From contig JAMNXV010000171.1 of assembly GCA_023623185.1 (NCBI GenBank), positions 27,147-91,146 on the forward strand: a DNA stretch of 64,000 nucleotides, written 5' to 3'. Below are positions 57,522-64,000 of this stretch, piece by piece (position 1 is the stretch's first letter; each line of letters opens with the position of its first letter). The notes below the pieces were generated by a model. It did no database searches. It saw only the letters and a program-made list of their open reading frames with translations, and was not told the DNA's origin. The position numbers were made by a program, and so were the translations under genes. The DNA comes from Bacillota bacterium. GTDB lineage: Bacteria; Bacillota; Sulfobacillia; Symbiobacteriales; Symbiobacteriaceae.

Positions 57522-59324
57522 ATGAGGAGCGTGAAGTGGGCCATCCTGTGCGCGGGCCTCTGCCTGCCGCTGCTGGCGGGCTGTGCGCCGTCTCCCGCGC
57601 CGGTGGTGCCGGAGGCGGAAGATGCCCCTGAACTCGCGGGCCCGTCCGGCGCCTCAGCCCTCTCCCACGAGAGTGTCGGCGCGCCGCCGCGCCTGATCGA
57701 CCGACTTCTCTACCGGGGCACGCCGGTGCTGGACAGGGTGGTGGACGGCATCACCGCCATCCACCTGGAGCCGTGGCAGGCCGAGGTGGCCGTGGGCTCG
57801 GGGGACGTCATGCTCACCTGGCAGCTGGACACCCACGACGCCAGCTCTTACCGGGGGCTGCTGCGCACGGAGGGGGCGGAGCCGGTACAGGTGCGCACCG
57901 TGCTCGGGGTAATTCAGGCCCGGTTTGAGCCTCCCCTGCCGGACCAGTGGACGGCCTGGCTGGAAGGGGTCGCCGGTTCGCGCACGACGCTGATCCGAAA
58001 ACCGGAGCCGACGGTGGCCATCAGCTACCAGGGCGCGGACGGCGCCATGATCCCGCTGGAGGTGTACGAGGCGATTCTGCCCGCGGGCCCGCTGCGGCTG
58101 CAGCTGGATTTCGACCAGCTGGTGGACGCGCGCAGCCTGGCCGGATGGCTGGCCGGCCTGGAGCAGACCGTGGGCCAGTCGGTGACGGTGGACCAGGTGG
58201 AGAGCGGCCGCTGGTTCGTCACGATGGACGAGGTGCCGGCTCGCCTCGACCTCGACGTGCGGAACGTGGTCGCCGCCGACAGCGGGCTGCCCGTGGCCCG
58301 CTATCCCCTGACGATCTGGAATGAGGCCGGCCTGCCCTACCTGGAGCGGGTCGATCTGGCGACGGGAGCGACCGAGCGGCTGCTCCAGCTTCCGCCGGAG
58401 ATCAGCGAGGCCTGGCCGTCCGCCGACGGCGCCCGGATCGCCCTGCGGAGCTGGCAGAACCACGGCAAGGCGATGTGGGAGGACCGGGCTTACGTCGTCG
58501 ATCTGGCTGCGCACCGCGTGGAGCCGGCGCCGTTTCAGGCCGGCACGCTGCACTGGGCTGCGGACAGGCTCGTGAACCGCCCCCCGTGGTGGGCTGAGGA
58601 GCAGGCCTGGCAGGTCTGGGACCTCTCCGCCGGGGAGGCGGCGACGTCGCTGGCCGTACCGCTGGCCGAGCCGGTTCCGGGAGCGGTGGCCTTCTCGCCC
58701 GACGGGGAGATGGCCGCCTACCTGGGGGCGGAGGGACTGGATGACCCGGAGCAGGCGGAGCCCGCGTGGGCGCCGCTGGTTCTGGTGGATCTGCAGACGG
58801 GCGAGGCGCGGACTGTCGAGGGCTTTGTGCGCAACTGGTACAGGGGCAAGGGGGACGCCCGCCGGTGGCTGGCCTGGAGCCCCGACGGCAGCCGCATCGC
58901 GGCCCTGGATTCCCTGGCCCGCTCGGGCGAGAGCGCCCTGGTGGTCTACGACCTCACGCAGGGAGAACGACAGGTGGTCAGCGACGAGCTGCCCGTACTG
59001 GCGTGGGGCACCCGCCTGGCCTGGAGCGCGGACGGCGACCACGTGCTGGCATACGGCGGCGGGCGCCCGCCCTGGATCATCCCGGCGGAAGGCGGGCCCG
59101 CCATCCCGCTGGAGGATGCCTGGCACGGCCAGGCTTTCTGGGATGAGACCGGGGGCCGGGTGCTGGGTGCCCGGGAGCCCTGGGAGGGGGTCTTTGTCTA
59201 CACCCTTGCCGACGGCAGCCGGGTGGATCTGGGGGACGGGCTCCCTGCCGGCTGGGGCGGCGATGCCGTGTACGTGATTCGCTGGCCCGGGGCACACGCC
59301 CGCTACGTGCCGCCCGCGCCCTGA
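57522..59324 (+). CDS. Lipoprotein with a WD40/TolB-like beta-propeller region
   Basis: 600 residues from the ATG at 57522, 9 bp after GGAAGG; earlier ATGs at 57513 and 57516 are too close to it. A lipobox, LLAGCAPS, ends the signal peptide. The first half is an unrecognised domain with an Asp-rich interior. The second half has repeating beta-propeller phrases: ISEAWPSADGARIALRSW, PGAVAFSPDGEMAAYLG, RWLAWSPDGSRIAALDS and RLAWSADGDHVLAYGGG. Lipid-anchored propellers often bind ligands or partner proteins. No functional inference is possible from neighbours. A terminator follows. Confidence 0.72.
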   Translation: MRSVKWAILCAGLCLPLLAGCAPSPAPVVPEAEDAPELAGPSGASALSHESVGAPPRLIDRLLYRGTPVLDRVVDGITAIHLEPWQAEVAVGSGDVMLTWQLDTHDASSYRGLLRTEGAEPVQVRTVLGVIQARFEPPLPDQWTAWLEGVAGSRTTLIRKPEPTVAISYQGADGAMIPLEVYEAILPAGPLRLQLDFDQLVDARSLAGWLAGLEQTVGQSVTVDQVESGRWFVTMDEVPARLDLDVRNVVAADSGLPVARYPLTIWNEAGLPYLERVDLATGATERLLQLPPEISEAWPSADGARIALRSWQNHGKAMWEDRAYVVDLAAHRVEPAPFQAGTLHWAADRLVNRPPWWAEEQAWQVWDLSAGEAATSLAVPLAEPVPGAVAFSPDGEMAAYLGAEGLDDPEQAEPAWAPLVLVDLQTGEARTVEGFVRNWYRGKGDARRWLAWSPDGSRIAALDSLARSGESALVVYDLTQGERQVVSDELPVLAWGTRLAWSADGDHVLAYGGGRPPWIIPAEGGPAIPLEDAWHGQAFWDETGGRVLGAREPWEGVFVYTLADGSRVDLGDGLPAGWGGDAVYVIRWPGAHARYVPPAP

Positions 59325-59340
59325 CGTGACCGCAGTGAAA

Positions 59341-59376
59341 GACCCCGCCGGGGGAGAGCGCCGGCGGGGTCTCTTC
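59341..59376 (+). terminator. Rho-independent terminator after the lipoprotein gene
   Basis: GACCCCGCCGG pairs with CCGGCGGGGTC across a 9-nt loop, followed by TCTTCTGTG. The perfect 11-bp stem starts 16 bp after the stop. Confidence 0.85.
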
Positions 59377-59565
59377 TGTGTGTGCCGCCCGGTGCGTCTG
59401 CTGCCCGATGCGCCCGCCGCCCAGGGATTTCCGGCCTGCGCGCGGGGGCACTCGCCGGCCGCCCCGCATAGCATGGCGCACAGACAGAGCGAGAACCCCG
59501 TCCGCACCTCCGGGGTATGGGGTGTGGCAATCTGGTCAATACTTGGGGGCCGAGGGGGGTTTCCC

Positions 59566-60213
59566 ATGCAGAATGCGGAGGTCAGAGAGCTGGTGCAGCG
59601 GTCGCTGGAGCGGTATGCGGACGACGAGCGGGTGCTAGACGCCTTCTGGCAGTGGGCCTCTAATCCGACCCCGCCCTCGGCCGGCTACGCGCTGGAGGAG
59701 AACGCCGGCTTCATCGCAACCAACCTCATGCTGCGCTATGGTGAGCCCGCCGTCGACCTGGTGATGTCCATCAACGAGGAGTGCCGCAGGCTGGCCGGGC
59801 GGGCGTCGATTCAGGAACTCCAGCGGACCATCGTCACCGTGCTCAACGGTCCGGTGGGCGAGCGGCTCAGGCAGGGCATTGTCCGGCGGCTCACTGAGCC
59901 GTCGCCGACCAGACGGGCCCTGACCGCCTGGCTGGTCAACCGGGCCCGGTGGCGGCGGATGCCCGGCCGGGAGCCGGTGGTGGCCGGCGAGTTCGACTGG
60001 TCCCTGGGCGCAGACCTGGAGAGCAGCGCGGCCGACTGCCAGAGCACCGTGATGTGCACCCTCTACGGCCCCGAGGTGGCCCAGCTGGACCTGGCCCGCG
60101 AGGCCATGGCCGTCGGTGTCGTCAACCGGCTCTTCTACCGGAACGTCGCGGGGCGCATGGAAGCCAAGCTCCGGCCCGGGCCGCGTCTGGCAGTTTCCGA
60201 TCTGGTCTACTAG
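59566..60213 (+). CDS. Uncharacterised 215-residue protein
   Basis: Cytoplasmic-looking, with no transmembrane segment or signal peptide. The ATG at 59566 follows GAGGGGGGT by 6 bp. Regular amphipathic helices alternate with loops; recognisable stretches include ERYADDERVLDAFWQWASN, ATNLMLRYGEPAVDLVMSINEECRRLAG and ARWRRMPGREPVVAGEFDWSLGADLESSAADCQS. I do not recognise a family or catalytic motif. Codon use is normal, and the start and stop are clean, so it is probably a real gene. Confidence 0.65.
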   Translation: MQNAEVRELVQRSLERYADDERVLDAFWQWASNPTPPSAGYALEENAGFIATNLMLRYGEPAVDLVMSINEECRRLAGRASIQELQRTIVTVLNGPVGERLRQGIVRRLTEPSPTRRALTAWLVNRARWRRMPGREPVVAGEFDWSLGADLESSAADCQSTVMCTLYGPEVAQLDLAREAMAVGVVNRLFYRNVAGRMEAKLRPGPRLAVSDLVY

Positions 60214-60290
60214 CCCCTGCGATACCCCTGGGGCGGCGCGCGGCGTCTATTATCATAGAGAAGTGGGACACCGCTTAGGGGGGCGCCGCT

Positions 60291-60416
60291 GTGGCAGGAA
60301 CCAAGGGGAACAAGTGGTACCAATCGCCCGGTATCGTTGGGCTGATCATCACCCTGCTCGGCTTCGGGCTGTTCACGCTGGCGTTCTGGCTGATCAGCGA
60401 ATGGATGTTGCCGTAA
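60291..60416 (+). CDS. 41-residue single-pass membrane protein
   Basis: A GTG at 60291 follows AGGGGGGC by about 8 bp. The short product begins MAGTKGNKWYQSPGIVG, then LIITLLGFGLFTLAFWLISE spans the membrane, and ends WMLP. A basic N-terminus followed by one helix suggests N-in topology. Third positions are GC-rich and the ribosome site is good, supporting a real small gene. I know no function. Confidence 0.65.
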   Translation: MAGTKGNKWYQSPGIVGLIITLLGFGLFTLAFWLISEWMLP

Positions 60417-60432
60417 GTGGCGAAAATAAGAC

Positions 60433-60576
60433 TTGCGGTCTGGGCCTCGCCCGCATATAATAATATGACTAGGAGCGGCGAGGCCGCACAGAAGCAGGAC
60501 AGAGCAATCTGAGGACGTTCGGGCAGGTAAAGCATGATTGCAGCGACCCCGGTGCGTTCCGGGGATTCTTTTTTCC
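60433..60576 (+). ncRNA. Promoter plus about 110-nt terminated leader or small RNA, unknown class
   Basis: TTGCGG at 60433-60438, a 17-bp spacer and TATAAT at 60456-60461 form one of the best promoters in the window. The transcript would start near 60468 and meet an intrinsic terminator, CCCCGG, TGCGTT, CCGGGG, ATTCTTTTTT, at 60547-60574. Between them are hairpins GCGGC-GAG-GCCGC near 60475 and GCAATC pairing with GATTGC. It is either a small RNA or an attenuating leader of the 60620 and phoU genes. It matches no riboswitch consensus I can recall. Confidence 0.65.
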
Positions 60577-60619
60577 GCTCTGGTGGGGGCTGTCTCCAAC
60601 TGGATAGGAGGCGAGCGAA

Positions 60620-60751
60620 ATGCAGACAAAGAAGCAGCGACCGGCAGCGCCCGAGGCGGAGCGTCCTGCCGGCAAGTGCACGCAGGTGCACGCAGAGGAG
60701 CACATCATTGAGGAGATCCTGCAAGCAGCAGGGCTGGAGCAGTTGGACTGA
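60620..60751 (+). CDS. 43-residue hydrophilic small protein
   Basis: The ATG at 60620 follows AGGAGG by 9 bp. The sequence begins MQTKKQRPAAPEAERPAGKC and ends HIIEEILQAAGLEQLD. It has a single Cys and a charged C-terminal helix. It lies between the leader terminator and phoU, 33 bp before phoU, so it is probably the first translated gene of a phoU transcript. I do not recognise the family. Confidence 0.6.
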   Translation: MQTKKQRPAAPEAERPAGKCTQVHAEEHIIEEILQAAGLEQLD

Positions 60752-60784
60752 GGGTTTGGGCGGTCGGAAAGGGGAGATCCTGGC

Positions 60785-61438
60785 GTGCGCAGCACTTTGG
60801 AGACGCAGCTGAAGGACCTCAACCGGGAGGTCCTGCGTATGGGTCAGCTGGTGAGCGACATGGTCGAGAAGGCGGTGCGCTCCCTGGCCCAGCAGGACCT
60901 GGCCCTGGCGCAGCAGGTGATCGACAGTGATGATGAGATCGACCGGCTGCTGATAGCCATCGAGATGCGTTGCCTGCAGGTGATGGCTCTGCAGCAGCCG
61001 ATGGCCCGCGACCTGCGCGCCGTGGGCACCAGCCTGAAGGTCGTCACCGATCTGGAGCGGGTGGCCGACCACGCCACCGACATCGCCGAGGTGACCCTCA
61101 GGCTGAACGGCGAGCCGCTGATCAAACCGTTGATCGACATTCCCCGTATGGCATCCCTGGCCCAGGAGATGGTGCGGGATGCCCTGGAGGCGTTCGTGCA
61201 GCAGGACGAAGCCGCTGCGCGCGCCATGATCGCCCGGGATCATGAGATGGATGGCCTGTACAAGGCGGTCTTTGATGAACTTGTCGAGATGATGGAGCAG
61301 AACCCCCAGGTAGTGCGGCAGGCGACTTACCTGCTGCACGTCGCCGGATGGCTGGAGCGGATCGGCGATCATGCGACGAACCTGGGCGAGTGGACGATCT
61401 ACCAGCTCACCGGCGAGCTGAGCGACCTGAATACGTAG
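60785..61438 (+). CDS. phoU: Phosphate signalling complex protein PhoU
   Basis: 217 residues of two three-helix bundles. PhoU repeats are clear: LLIAIEMRCLQVMALQQPMARDLRAVGTSLKVVTDLERVADHATDIAE and the matching LDELVEMM...ATYLLHVAGWLERIGDHATNLGEWTIYQ, with the two E/D-R-xxDHA metal-cluster motifs. PhoU restrains phosphate uptake and PhoR-type signalling. The usual pst genes are not in the window. The GTG at 60785 follows GAAAGGGGAG. It is preceded by a small protein gene and by a terminated leader. Confidence 0.93.
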   Translation: MRSTLETQLKDLNREVLRMGQLVSDMVEKAVRSLAQQDLALAQQVIDSDDEIDRLLIAIEMRCLQVMALQQPMARDLRAVGTSLKVVTDLERVADHATDIAEVTLRLNGEPLIKPLIDIPRMASLAQEMVRDALEAFVQQDEAAARAMIARDHEMDGLYKAVFDELVEMMEQNPQVVRQATYLLHVAGWLERIGDHATNLGEWTIYQLTGELSDLNT

Positions 61439-61441
61439 TTG

Positions 61442-61465
61442 GAGAGGGGGCGCAGGCCCCCTCTC
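61442..61465. terminator. Hairpin between convergent phoU and flavoprotein genes
   Basis: GAGAGGGGGC, GCAG, GCCCCCTCTC: a perfect 10-bp stem a few bases after the phoU stop. T-tract is poor on the plus strand. It may serve both directions. Confidence 0.65.
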
Positions 61466-61503
61466 TGCGGTTCCGGATGGTCGGCGCCACGGGCGACGCC
61501 TCT

Positions 61504-62733
61504 CTACGGCTGGTGGTCGGTCTTTGGGTGCGTGTTCCCGTCTGCTTGGGCCCGCGCGATCGCAGATCTGGCCAGCGCGCTGAGGACCACGTCTTCCATT
61601 GGCGGGTTGTGCAGGCCTGCCCGCGCATCCCGGTAGAAGCGCTCGAGGGGAAGCGAGCGGGAGAGGCTGGCGCCGCCGGCTGCACGCATGGCCCGGTCCA
61701 CCACGCCGAGCGCCGTCTCGACGACGAAGGGTTTGCACGCGGCCACCGCGTCCACCAGGTGCGGCCGCCAGTCGGGCCGTTCGTCCCATTGGCGGGCCAG
61801 GCCCATCAGCAGGTGGCGGGCCGGCAGCAGCGCGAGATCCATCTCGCCGATAAGCCGCTGCACGTGGGGCCTGTCGGCCAGCCGGGCCGTCGGCTCGGGG
61901 TGGCCGGGCGGGTTGACCGTGCGCCGCGCCACCGCATACTGTACGGCGAAGTCCCGGGCGGCCTGGGCCACGCCCAGGTAAACGGCGGGCACGTGGAGCA
62001 GCCAGCCCTCGGTGCGGGCGCCGCTCCGGTCCTGGCCCGACTCCAGCAGGGCATCGGCGGGCAGGTGCACCTCATCCAGCCAGAGGTCGTGGCTGCCGGT
62101 CGCCCGCATGGCCAGCGAATCCCACGTCTCTTCGACGCGGAGCCCCGGCGATTCCCGCGGCACCAGGAACCACGCGGCCTCCTCGGTGCCGGCCAGGGTG
62201 GCCGAGACCAGGAAGTAGCGCAGGACCGGGGCCAGGGTGGTGAAGTTCTTGCGGCCGGTCAGCACCCAGGAGCCGTCGGGCAGCCGGCGCGCGGTGGTGC
62301 GCGGGAGGCCGCCGCGGCTGGGGCTGCCGGTTTCGGGCTCCGAGGCGCACGCGTTCAGCAGCGCGCCGTCGGCCACCACCTCGCCGAACAGCCGCCGGCG
62401 CACGGGCTCGGGCCACGTGCGGCTGGTCGCCTGCTTTCCCACCACGTAGAGGTGCCAGCCCACCGCCAGCGCCGTCGAGCCATCGCCCCGGGCGAGCCGC
62501 TCCTGGGCGAACACCATGGCGTGCACGCCGGCGCCGAGGCCGCCGTCCTCGCGGGGCACGGTCAGGGCGAGGTAGCCGCGCTCCCGCATGGCCTCGAAGT
62601 GGGCGAAGGGAAAGGTTCCGGTGCGGTCGTATTCTGCTGCGGTCTGTGCGAACCGGTCAGCCAGTTCGTCGGCCATCTCGTAGGCCTGCCAGTCCACATC
62701 GCTCTGACCGAAAAACCAGGGGCCCAGTGTCAC
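61504..62733 (-). CDS. Acyl-CoA-dehydrogenase-fold flavoprotein, possibly DszC/SfnB-like monooxygenase
   Basis: 409 residues. The fold is clear: LALTVPREDGGLGAGVHAMVFAQERLARGDGS near 58-88, LLNACASEPETGSPSRGG near 125 and DSLAMRATGSHDLWLDEVHLPADAL near 210. The catalytic Glu region of true dehydrogenases (xIYEGT) is replaced by DARAGLHNPPMEDVVLS near 383, as in flavin-dependent monooxygenases such as DszC and SfnB, where HNP-type residues occur. Oxygenation rather than alpha,beta-dehydrogenation is therefore possible. The GTG at 62733 is preferred because GGAG directly abuts the GTG at 62742. It stands alone, so the substrate is unknown. Confidence 0.75.
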   Translation of the reverse strand: MTLGPWFFGQSDVDWQAYEMADELADRFAQTAAEYDRTGTFPFAHFEAMRERGYLALTVPREDGGLGAGVHAMVFAQERLARGDGSTALAVGWHLYVVGKQATSRTWPEPVRRRLFGEVVADGALLNACASEPETGSPSRGGLPRTTARRLPDGSWVLTGRKNFTTLAPVLRYFLVSATLAGTEEAAWFLVPRESPGLRVEETWDSLAMRATGSHDLWLDEVHLPADALLESGQDRSGARTEGWLLHVPAVYLGVAQAARDFAVQYAVARRTVNPPGHPEPTARLADRPHVQRLIGEMDLALLPARHLLMGLARQWDERPDWRPHLVDAVAACKPFVVETALGVVDRAMRAAGGASLSRSLPLERFYRDARAGLHNPPMEDVVLSALARSAIARAQADGNTHPKTDHQP

Positions 62734-62829
62734 CGGATTCACCTCCGATGTCGCAATCTTCGCCGCGGCAGGGCAAAACTCTTGCAGCCCGGTCTGGATT
62801 TTTCATCCGCACCTGCATGAGTTTCACAC

Positions 62830-62858
62830 TTGAACCGAGACCGATCTTCGTGTATCAT
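62830..62858 (+). promoter_or_regulatory. Promoter of the tRNA cluster
   Basis: TTGAAC at 62830-62835, a 17-bp spacer and TATCAT at 62853-62858, 15 bp before tRNA-Tyr. Confidence 0.7.
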
Positions 62859-62872
62859 AAAATCCTGTCAGC

Positions 62873-62957
62873 GGGGAGATACCCAAGTGGCCAAAGGGGG
62901 CTGACTGTAAATCAGTTGCGTAACGCTTCGGTGGTTCGAATCCACCTCTCCCCACCA
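62873..62957 (+). tRNA. tRNA-Tyr (GTA)
   Basis: Acceptor stem GGGGAGA with TCTCCCC, encoded A-CCA, D-loop CCAAGTGGCCAAAGG, anticodon stem-loop CTGACTGTAAATCAG (anticodon GTA), a long variable arm TTGCGTAACGCTTC and T-arm GGTTCGAATCC. The long variable arm is normal for bacterial Tyr. Confidence 0.97.
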
Positions 62958-62963
62958 ACATAC

Positions 62964-63038
62964 GGGCGGTTAGCTCAGCGGGAGAGCACTTGCTTCACAC
63001 GCAAGGGGTCACTGGTTCGATCCCAGTACCGCCCACCA
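62964..63038 (+). tRNA. tRNA-Val (CAC)
   Basis: Acceptor GGGCGGT with ACCGCCC, encoded A-CCA, D-arm TAGCTCAGCGGGAGAGC, anticodon stem-loop CTTGCTTCACACGCAAG (anticodon CAC), T-arm CTGGTTCGATCCCAG. It begins 6 bp after tRNA-Tyr. Confidence 0.97.
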
Positions 63039-63039
63039 C

Positions 63040-63079
63040 GGCGCCTGTAGGAAACTCCGCCGGAGTTTCCTAGGGCGCC
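63040..63079. repeat. 40-bp near-perfect palindrome between tRNA-Val and tRNA-Leu
   Basis: GGCGCC, TG, TAGGAAACTCCG, C, CGGAGTTTCCTA, G, GGCGCC. It starts one base after the CCA of tRNA-Val. No T-tract follows, so it is not a classical terminator. Confidence 0.9.
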
Positions 63080-63095
63080 GGTCATGAAACCCGTT

Positions 63096-63179
63096 GTCGG
63101 AGTGGCGGAATTGGCAGACGCGTACGTTTGAGGGGCGTATGGGATAACCGTGCGGGTTCAAGTCCCGCCTCCGACACCA
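63096..63179 (+). tRNA. tRNA-Leu (GAG)
   Basis: Acceptor GTCGGAG with CTCCGAC, encoded A-CCA, D-arm TGGCGGAATTGGCAGACGC, anticodon loop TTGAGGG (anticodon GAG), a long variable arm and T-arm CGGGTTCAAGTCCCG. Class II shape as expected for Leu. Confidence 0.97.
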
Positions 63180-63272
63180 GATCGAACAACGCAGGCGGAG
63201 CCGAATGGGGCTCCGCCTGCGCTTTGGCGCGTCGGCGTGGGTCATGTGTACTGGATGCTTGTGGCCGGCGGT

Positions 63273-63740
63273 GGGAACCGCAAGTTTTTCGCTTTGGGCC
63301 GAAGACGGAAGCGGAAAAGTGACGGCTCCGAGGTGGCAGCGGCTGGTCGGCGGGCTGTGTGGCCGCCCCTGCTCCCGGATCGTCGCCGCCGAGCAGGGTC
63401 CAGGCGACATAACATGGCTGCTGAGTTGACGTAATGCGCAGTCGGTGCGGTGAGCTGCGGGTGTCTGTGGGCCGCCCCGAAGTGGGAACCGCAAGTTTTT
63501 CGCTTTGGGCCGAAGCCGGAAGCGGAAAAGTGCCGGTTCCGAGATGGCTGCGGCGGGGTCGGCGGGCTGTGTGGCCGCACCTGCCTCCGGATCGCCGCCG
63601 CCGAGCCGGGTTCATGTGACATAACGTGGCTGCTGAGTTGACGTAACGCGCAGCTGGGACGGGAGTTGCTGGTTTCCGGGGGCCCACCCCGAAGTGGGAA
63701 CCGCAAGTTTTTCGCTTTGGGCCGAAGACGGAAGCGTAAA
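63273..63740. repeat. 211-bp repeat family, locus B (two units plus the hairpin of a third)
   Basis: GGGAACCGCAAGTTTTTCGC occurs at 63273, 63484 and 63696, spacings of 211 and 212 bp. Each starts a hairpin closed by GAAGCGGAAAAGTG. The conserved box GACATAACATGGCTGCT plus GTTGACGTAATGCG recurs at 63405-63438 and 63617-63650. Between tRNA-Leu and the gene at 63779 there is otherwise nothing I can call. The same family is at 29070-29345. Confidence 0.9.
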
Positions 63741-63772
63741 AGCGCCTGCTCCCAGCATGGGAGTGGAGGCGC
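63738..63772 (-). terminator. Terminator of the partial gene at the right edge
   Basis: On the minus strand GCGCCT, CCAC, TCCCA, TGC, TGGGA, GC, AGGCGC, then TTTTACG. It overlaps the end of the repeat locus. Confidence 0.75.
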
Positions 63773-63778
63773 CTGGCA

Positions 63779-64000
63779 CTAAGGGGCGCTCTCGGCGGCC
63801 TGTTGCACTTCGGCGAAGGCGGCGGCGATATTGGCCTGGTGCTGCTCCAGGTAATACGAGGGCATATGGGTCGTTCCCAGGGCCGGCACCACGTCGTTCA
63901 GGGGCAGGCTGGCGGCGATCTCGTCAGGCGTTTGTCCCTTTGCCAGACCGATCTCGACGGCTTCGAGGACCCGCTCGATGTACGCGGCGTTCTCCGCCAG
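63779..64000 (-). CDS. C-terminal 73 residues of a protein running off the window
   Basis: An open minus-strand frame ends with TAG at 63779-63781 and continues past position 64000. Translation gives LAENAAYIERVLEAVEIGLA, then KGQTPDEIAASLPL and a Gln/Ala-rich helical end terminating in ESAP. It has normal codon bias and is followed by a good terminator, so it is a real gene fragment. The helical C-terminus resembles those of MBL-fold hydrolases, but the catalytic part is outside the window and the assignment is only a guess. Confidence 0.6.
   Translation of the reverse strand: MAENAAYIERVLEAVEIGLAKGQTPDEIAASLPLNDVVPALGTTHMPSYYLEQHQANIAAAFAEVQQAAESAP

Overview
The window reads as high-GC chromosomal DNA from a Gram-positive-type bacterium. 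Evidence: strong AGGAGG-type ribosome sites, frequent GTG and TTG starts, a SAM-I (S-box) riboswitch, sigma-A-like promoters, SLH-domain surface proteins, menaquinone-type MenG and UppP. The gene set and composition fit Symbiobacterium or a close thermophilic relative; that name is inference from gene content, not a database match. About 60 protein genes, three tRNA genes and an unusual load of tandem repeats are visible.

Layout. 0-6 kb: an ECF sigma factor with a membrane partner, a PduL-type phosphotransacylase, an orphan DNA methyltransferase paired with a catalytically empty PLD-like protein, and a FAD oxidoreductase. 6-10.2 kb: a DUF2500-like membrane protein, PxpA, a NifX-like protein, a YbjN-like protein whose ribosome site is buried in a hairpin, a 241-bp tandem repeat, and a helix-turn-helix/nuclease fusion. 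10.3-13.1 kb: a NitT/TauT-type ABC importer. 13.2-25.9 kb: MenG, a GNAT acetyltransferase, a short FAD protein, an MFS exporter, an O-antigen-ligase-like TPR protein, an XRE regulator, an aldo/keto reductase, a GTPase, a two-component system and a CPBP protease. 26-34 kb: an M23 peptidase, then a methionine/folate block: SAM-I riboswitch, MetF, a detached MetH activation domain, MetH lacking that domain, and a RACo-like ASKHA ferredoxin. 34-42.5 kb: a GH3 NagZ-like lipoprotein, an RraB-like protein, a UvrD-type helicase, UppP, an amidoligase with a probable frameshift, a histidine phosphatase and an SLH/CAP protein.

42.7-53.2 kb is one minus-strand operon of eleven genes: FadR-type regulator, Ldh2-type oxidoreductase, two HpcH/HpaI aldolases, glycerate kinase, hydroxyacid dehydrogenase, a TctABC transporter, hydroxypyruvate isomerase and tartronate-semialdehyde reductase. 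Together they would import an organic acid, cleave it by aldolases, and feed 2-phosphoglycerate into glycolysis. 54-57.5 kb is a TetR-controlled paaABCD cluster (phenylacetyl-CoA epoxidase) without paaE. 57.5-64 kb holds a beta-propeller-like lipoprotein, small membrane proteins, a leader RNA candidate, PhoU, an acyl-CoA-dehydrogenase-like flavoprotein, tRNA-Tyr, tRNA-Val and tRNA-Leu, and the second locus of a 211-bp repeat family.

Most interesting signals: (1) a shared 11-bp-phased direct-repeat box upstream of the response-regulator gene and of the M23/CPBP divergent pair, suggesting a WalR-like cell-wall regulon; (2) a 211-bp tandem repeat family with a conserved hairpin and box at two loci 34 kb apart; (3) recurrent 35-39-bp tandem duplications next to gene 3' ends and inside one coding sequence; (4) a split methionine synthase with both a detached SAM-type activation domain and a RACo-like reductive activator; (5) a perfect 15-bp stem that hides a Shine-Dalgarno sequence.
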